In this document: positions 61,048-64,000 of the stretch, piece after piece | How positions within the stretch are numbered: position 1 is the stretch's first letter | How the letters are laid out: every line of letters begins with the position of its first letter | Source: Prolixibacteraceae bacterium UBA1413 | GTDB lineage: Bacteria; Bacteroidota; Bacteroidia; Bacteroidales; Prolixibacteraceae | Direction: 5' to 3' | Assembly: GCA_002304925.1 (NCBI GenBank) | Contig: DBPT01000005.1 | Location: 62,001 to 126,000, forward strand | Length of the DNA: 64,000 bases | The notes under the pieces: model-generated | What the model saw: the letters and a program-made list of their open reading frames with translations, nothing else | Told to the model about the DNA's origin: nothing | Databases searched by the model: none | Translations under genes and position numbers: made by a program

Positions 61048-63099
61048 TCATGGGGAATTTCTTTTTTTCAGATCCCCGTGTTGCCGGATCCTGTGCCGGA
61101 AAGCACCCTGTTCTTTGACCGAATGAACCTTTAAGTCTCCTGCCTGATATAAAACGGCATAGCTCACCACCTTGCTTCCCGGTGGATATTCCGTCCTGTT
61201 CCCGGCACCGGCATCCGCGACGAGAATGGCCGGAGGGAATGTTATGTCCCACGGCTTGCCATCCGGGTCCACACCAACCACCTCCCCGTCAAAAAAGAGG
61301 TATCTTCCATGTTTAATGAGCACAGCATCCTCATAATCCGACTCCAGGGGAATCAAAACAGGATTTTGCAGTCTGAAATGCAACGCGACAGGTTTGACCA
61401 CCATTTCCGGGAAATCCTCTTCCAGGAGTTTCCGTGATGCCACGATGTAGTTACAGCTGCCATAGATCAGGTGGATCACGGGTTCCTCACAGTTGTACAG
61501 GATCATCTCCTTCCGGTGGTTGTACCAGACGCGAGTAAGGGTTCCTGAGAGGTTGAGCAGGACAACTCCGCAGAGGGCGCAGAAGAGAAACCGCACTTTT
61601 TTCGATTCGATAAAGAGAGCGGTGAAGAAAAGGATCAGAAAAGCAACGGCCGCAGAAGAAGCCTGGAATCCGAAACCTTCTATCAGCGAACCCGGCAGTT
61701 TTTCGATCCCGACCAGGCCGGCATACACCAACTTGATAAGGAATGCGGCCACCCGGGCCAGGAATCCTGCCGCCGCATGGACGGGAGATGTCACCAGGAT
61801 GAGGATGCCCAGAAAGACAAAGAGGAACGCTGCCGGGATGACTATGAAATTGGAAATCCAGAAATAGACCGGGAACTGGTGAAAATAAAAGCCCGACAAG
61901 GGAAAGGTGGTGATTTGTGAGGCCAGGGAAACGGTGATGAGTCCCCAGAGGTATTTCCCCGGGCGGTTCCGGATGTCCCAGAGGGCAGCCAGCATCGGCT
62001 GGAAGTAGACGATTCCGAGGACTGCGGCGTAGGAAAGCTGGAATCCGGCGTCGAACAACAGGTTTGGATTGACAGCCATCAGGAGGAAGGCTGACAAAGC
62101 CAGCGTATTGTAAATATTTGCGGGGCGTCTGAGATGCTCCCCGGCGAGGACAACGGTGAACATAAGCGCTGACCGCTGCACCGACGGACTTAACCCGGTT
62201 ATAAAGGCAAAACCCCAGAGCATAACGACCGACAGTGCCAGGAAAAGGAGCCGCATACTTTTTCTGCGTCGCAGAAAACCAAAGAGAAAATTGAAAATCA
62301 TGTACACAATCCCGACATGAAGCCCCGATACCGCCAGTACATGCGCTGCGCCGGTAGCGGCAAAAACCTGCCTGATTTCGGAATCCATGGATTTTTTGTA
62401 CCCTAGGGTCAAGGCTGCCAGGATTTCAAATTCATCTCCCGAAAGTCCGTTCGTCCGGTAAATCCCCAGCAGGAAATCTCGGGTCTTTTCAGCCGAAACT
62501 CTGAACCTGAAAACAGGATCGGCCCCGGCGTACCACCAACTTCCCGGCTTCAGGTAGACCTGCCTGTAAATGCCTTTCCTTCCGATGTAGCGCTTGTAAT
62601 CAAATTCATAGGGATTTCCCCGGTTTCTGATCTCCTCAGGATCACGGCTGAAAACAATCCTGTCACCCGCACACAGTGTATCAACAGCCTCACTTTCTGC
62701 GAGATAGACAAGAATTCTCTCTTTGACCTTCAGAGCGCTGTCATTTTTAAACACCAGTGTGATAAGCGTTTCGGCCCGGTAACTCCTGTTTTTCAGGACC
62801 GGTTTTTCCAGCAGGGTGGCGACATGCAATCCCGAAGGGAACGGACCGGGAGGTTTGTTCCTTTGAAGGGTAGAAACATATCCCAGGAAAAGGAAAAAAA
62901 GTGTCAGGGTGATTCCCCCGGCAATTTCCCTGCGAAATCCCGGCTCGCGGAACAGAACCACTGCCGATGCCCAGAGAAGAGGGAGGATCATCATGATCCA
63001 TCCTCCCGGGAGGCCTGGGAATGAACTGGCAAGAACCACCCCGGCGACATAAGGCAGCAGGATCCTCAGAAAAGGAACCCTGAGGAGATAATCGATCAT
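61048..63099 (-). CDS. comEC: ComEC/Rec2-type DNA uptake channel protein
   Basis: 683 residues: N-terminal helices with the DUF4131 region (IRNRGNPYEFDYKRYIGRKGIYRQVYL) and the competence domain (AATGAAHVLAVSGLHVGIVYMIFNFLF, then GLSPSVQRSALMFTVVLAGEHL), about 10 helices in all. The C-terminal metallo-beta-lactamase domain of long ComEC proteins is absent, as is common in Bacteroidota. It would carry single-stranded DNA across the inner membrane. Confidence 0.93.
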   Translation of the reverse strand: MIDYLLRVPFLRILLPYVAGVVLASSFPGLPGGWIMMILPLLWASAVVLFREPGFRREIAGGITLTLFFLFLGYVSTLQRNKPPGPFPSGLHVATLLEKPVLKNRSYRAETLITLVFKNDSALKVKERILVYLAESEAVDTLCAGDRIVFSRDPEEIRNRGNPYEFDYKRYIGRKGIYRQVYLKPGSWWYAGADPVFRFRVSAEKTRDFLLGIYRTNGLSGDEFEILAALTLGYKKSMDSEIRQVFAATGAAHVLAVSGLHVGIVYMIFNFLFGFLRRRKSMRLLFLALSVVMLWGFAFITGLSPSVQRSALMFTVVLAGEHLRRPANIYNTLALSAFLLMAVNPNLLFDAGFQLSYAAVLGIVYFQPMLAALWDIRNRPGKYLWGLITVSLASQITTFPLSGFYFHQFPVYFWISNFIVIPAAFLFVFLGILILVTSPVHAAAGFLARVAAFLIKLVYAGLVGIEKLPGSLIEGFGFQASSAAVAFLILFFTALFIESKKVRFLFCALCGVVLLNLSGTLTRVWYNHRKEMILYNCEEPVIHLIYGSCNYIVASRKLLEEDFPEMVVKPVALHFRLQNPVLIPLESDYEDAVLIKHGRYLFFDGEVVGVDPDGKPWDITFPPAILVADAGAGNRTEYPPGSKVVSYAVLYQAGDLKVHSVKEQGAFRHRIRQHGDLKKRNSP

Positions 63100-63147
63100 T
63101 TATCTGACAGAAATTAGCGTCCTGAAAGATAAATATACAAAAAAAAG

Positions 63148-63702
63148 TTAAGCAGGAACCCTGATCTGGTAATGGGGAGTCACTTTTCCTTTGGTGATGG
63201 CCATCAATCTGCCCCTCAGGATTTTCCGTTTGAGGGGACTCAGGTAATCCACGAACAGTTTCCCCTGGAGATGGTCATATTCATGTTGTATCACACGTGC
63301 GGGGTATCCGGTGAAGGTATCCTCATGGGGTTCGAAATTCTCATCCTGATACCTGATTCTGATGCTGTCGGGGCGGGAAACATTTTCCCTGATTTCCGGC
63401 AGGCTGAGGCACCCCTCCTCCATCACCCAGGGGTCGCCGGCGTATTCCAGGATTTCGGGATTAATGAACACCTTTCTGAAACTTTTCAGAGAGGGATCTT
63501 CCTTCGCAAGGGCGGAAGTGTCAACCACAAAGAGCCGTATGGACCTTCCCACCTGGGGTGCCGCCAGACCTACCCCGTCGGCATGATACATGGTTTCCCA
63601 GAAACTCTCCAGGAATTCATCAAACCCGGGATAATCAGGTTTGATGGGTTCGGCAACCCTCCGGAGAACGGGATCTCCATATACTGTAACAGGAAATATC
63701 AT
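63148..63702 (-). CDS. def: Peptide deformylase
   Basis: A 184-residue metalloenzyme that removes the formyl group from nascent proteins. All three motifs are intact: GVGLAAPQVG (43-52), EGCLSLPE (96-103) with the metal-binding Cys, and QHEYDH (139-144) with the HExxH metal ligands. Its ATG overlaps the ruvX stop by 4 bp (ATGA). comEC follows after 48 bp. Confidence 0.97.
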   Translation of the reverse strand: MIFPVTVYGDPVLRRVAEPIKPDYPGFDEFLESFWETMYHADGVGLAAPQVGRSIRLFVVDTSALAKEDPSLKSFRKVFINPEILEYAGDPWVMEEGCLSLPEIRENVSRPDSIRIRYQDENFEPHEDTFTGYPARVIQHEYDHLQGKLFVDYLSPLKRKILRGRLMAITKGKVTPHYQIRVPA

Positions 63703-64000
63703 GATCTGAATTTTTGTTGTTCAAGATAAGATTGTAAAAGAATGGTTGCGCTCACAGCATCGACGAGTGCTTTGTTCTGCCGTTCTTTTTTCTTCAGCCC
63801 GCTATCAATCATAGCCCGCTGAGCCAGGCGGGAGGTAAACCGTTCATCAGCCTGTTCCATCCTGATCGCGGGGTACCTTTTGACAAAAGCCCTGATGAAA
63901 GGGTTGATCCAGGTGATTGCTTCCGATGGCTCATTGCTGAGGGTCACCGGATAGCCCACCAGAACCAGGATCACTTTCTCCTTCCGGAAATAGTCATCCA
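63699..64000 (-). CDS. ruvX: Putative Holliday junction resolvase RuvX/YqgF, 3' part only
   Basis: About 100 C-terminal codons, cut by the right edge. DDYFRKEKVILVLVGYPVTL, DERFTSRLAQRAM and LVDAVSATILLQSYLE match the conserved C-terminal two thirds of YqgF (RNase H fold, about 138 residues). The family resolves Holliday junctions or matures pre-16S rRNA. The frame is open to the window edge, so the GTG at 63974 is not the start. Confidence 0.88.
   Translation of the reverse strand, partial: DDYFRKEKVILVLVGYPVTLSNEPSEAITWINPFIRAFVKRYPAIRMEQADERFTSRLAQRAMIDSGLKKKERQNKALVDAVSATILLQSYLEQQKFRS

Noticed and set aside
60844..61134. 96-codon plus-strand frame between trkA and comEC
   Set aside because: It runs into comEC antisense, has odd composition and no homology that I recognise.
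1..64000. tRNA or rRNA genes, replication origin, prophage or transposase
   Set aside because: Nothing with the needed motifs was seen by eye; a tRNAscan/Rfam run would be needed for certainty about tRNAs.

Overview
The window reads as a chromosome segment of a member of the Bacteroidota, probably Bacteroidales or a nearby order. The evidence is the Bat/MoxR operon, the nusB-yajC-ybbR-coaE run, families that are largely Bacteroidota-specific (DUF3276, DUF3127), several matches to the phylum's promoter (-33 TTG/TTTG, -7 TAnnTTTG), and few strong Shine-Dalgarno sites. No rRNA, tRNA, CRISPR array, prophage or insertion sequence was seen.

Region 1 (1-23007) is a glycan-degradation locus in two divergent operons. 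The leftward operon (16247 down past position 1) encodes a large unclassified glycosidase-like lipoprotein, a beta-propeller glycosidase-like lipoprotein, a GH2, a GH31 alpha-xylosidase-like enzyme, a UROD/MetE-like enzyme, an SSS sodium symporter and two more GH2 enzymes, the last cut by the window edge. The rightward operon (16420-23007) encodes an NCS1-type permease, a 69-residue membrane protein, a GH78 alpha-L-rhamnosidase and a GH127 beta-L-arabinofuranosidase broken by a frameshift. There is no SusC/SusD pair. Three LacI-type operators (core AACGTTT) lie in front of the transcription units and suggest shared control. The enzymes fit a rhamnose-, arabinose-, galactose- and xylose-containing plant glycan or glycoside, cut partly outside and partly inside the cell. 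This half looks more G/C-rich than the rest.

Region 2 (23200-33947) has truA, a small heat-shock protein with a clear terminator, and the full aerotolerance operon: MoxR, DUF58, a membrane protein, BatA, BatB, BatC, BatD, BatE. A Phe-rich secreted protein follows.

Region 3 (34017-64000) is housekeeping: dnaX with an A10 slippery run followed directly by a stop codon, a GPP34 protein, L-threonine aldolase, rhomboid protease, nusB, yajC, ybbR, coaE, a TerB/J-domain protein, DUF3276, folD, ffh, tex, mutS2, an AGCS symporter, rlmD, DUF3127 with an SSB-like tail, an FKBP lipoprotein, mnmD, a YrdC protein, two tandem trkH genes with trkA, comEC, def and the end of ruvX. Between the AGCS symporter and rlmD is an apparent small structured RNA with its own terminator, most like the 6S-Flavo type of 6S RNA.

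Best leads: the dnaX A10 site, the ncRNA at 52050-52190, five in-frame start codons on a 15-bp repeat behind an operator, the shared operators, and the UROD-like gene translationally coupled to a GH31.
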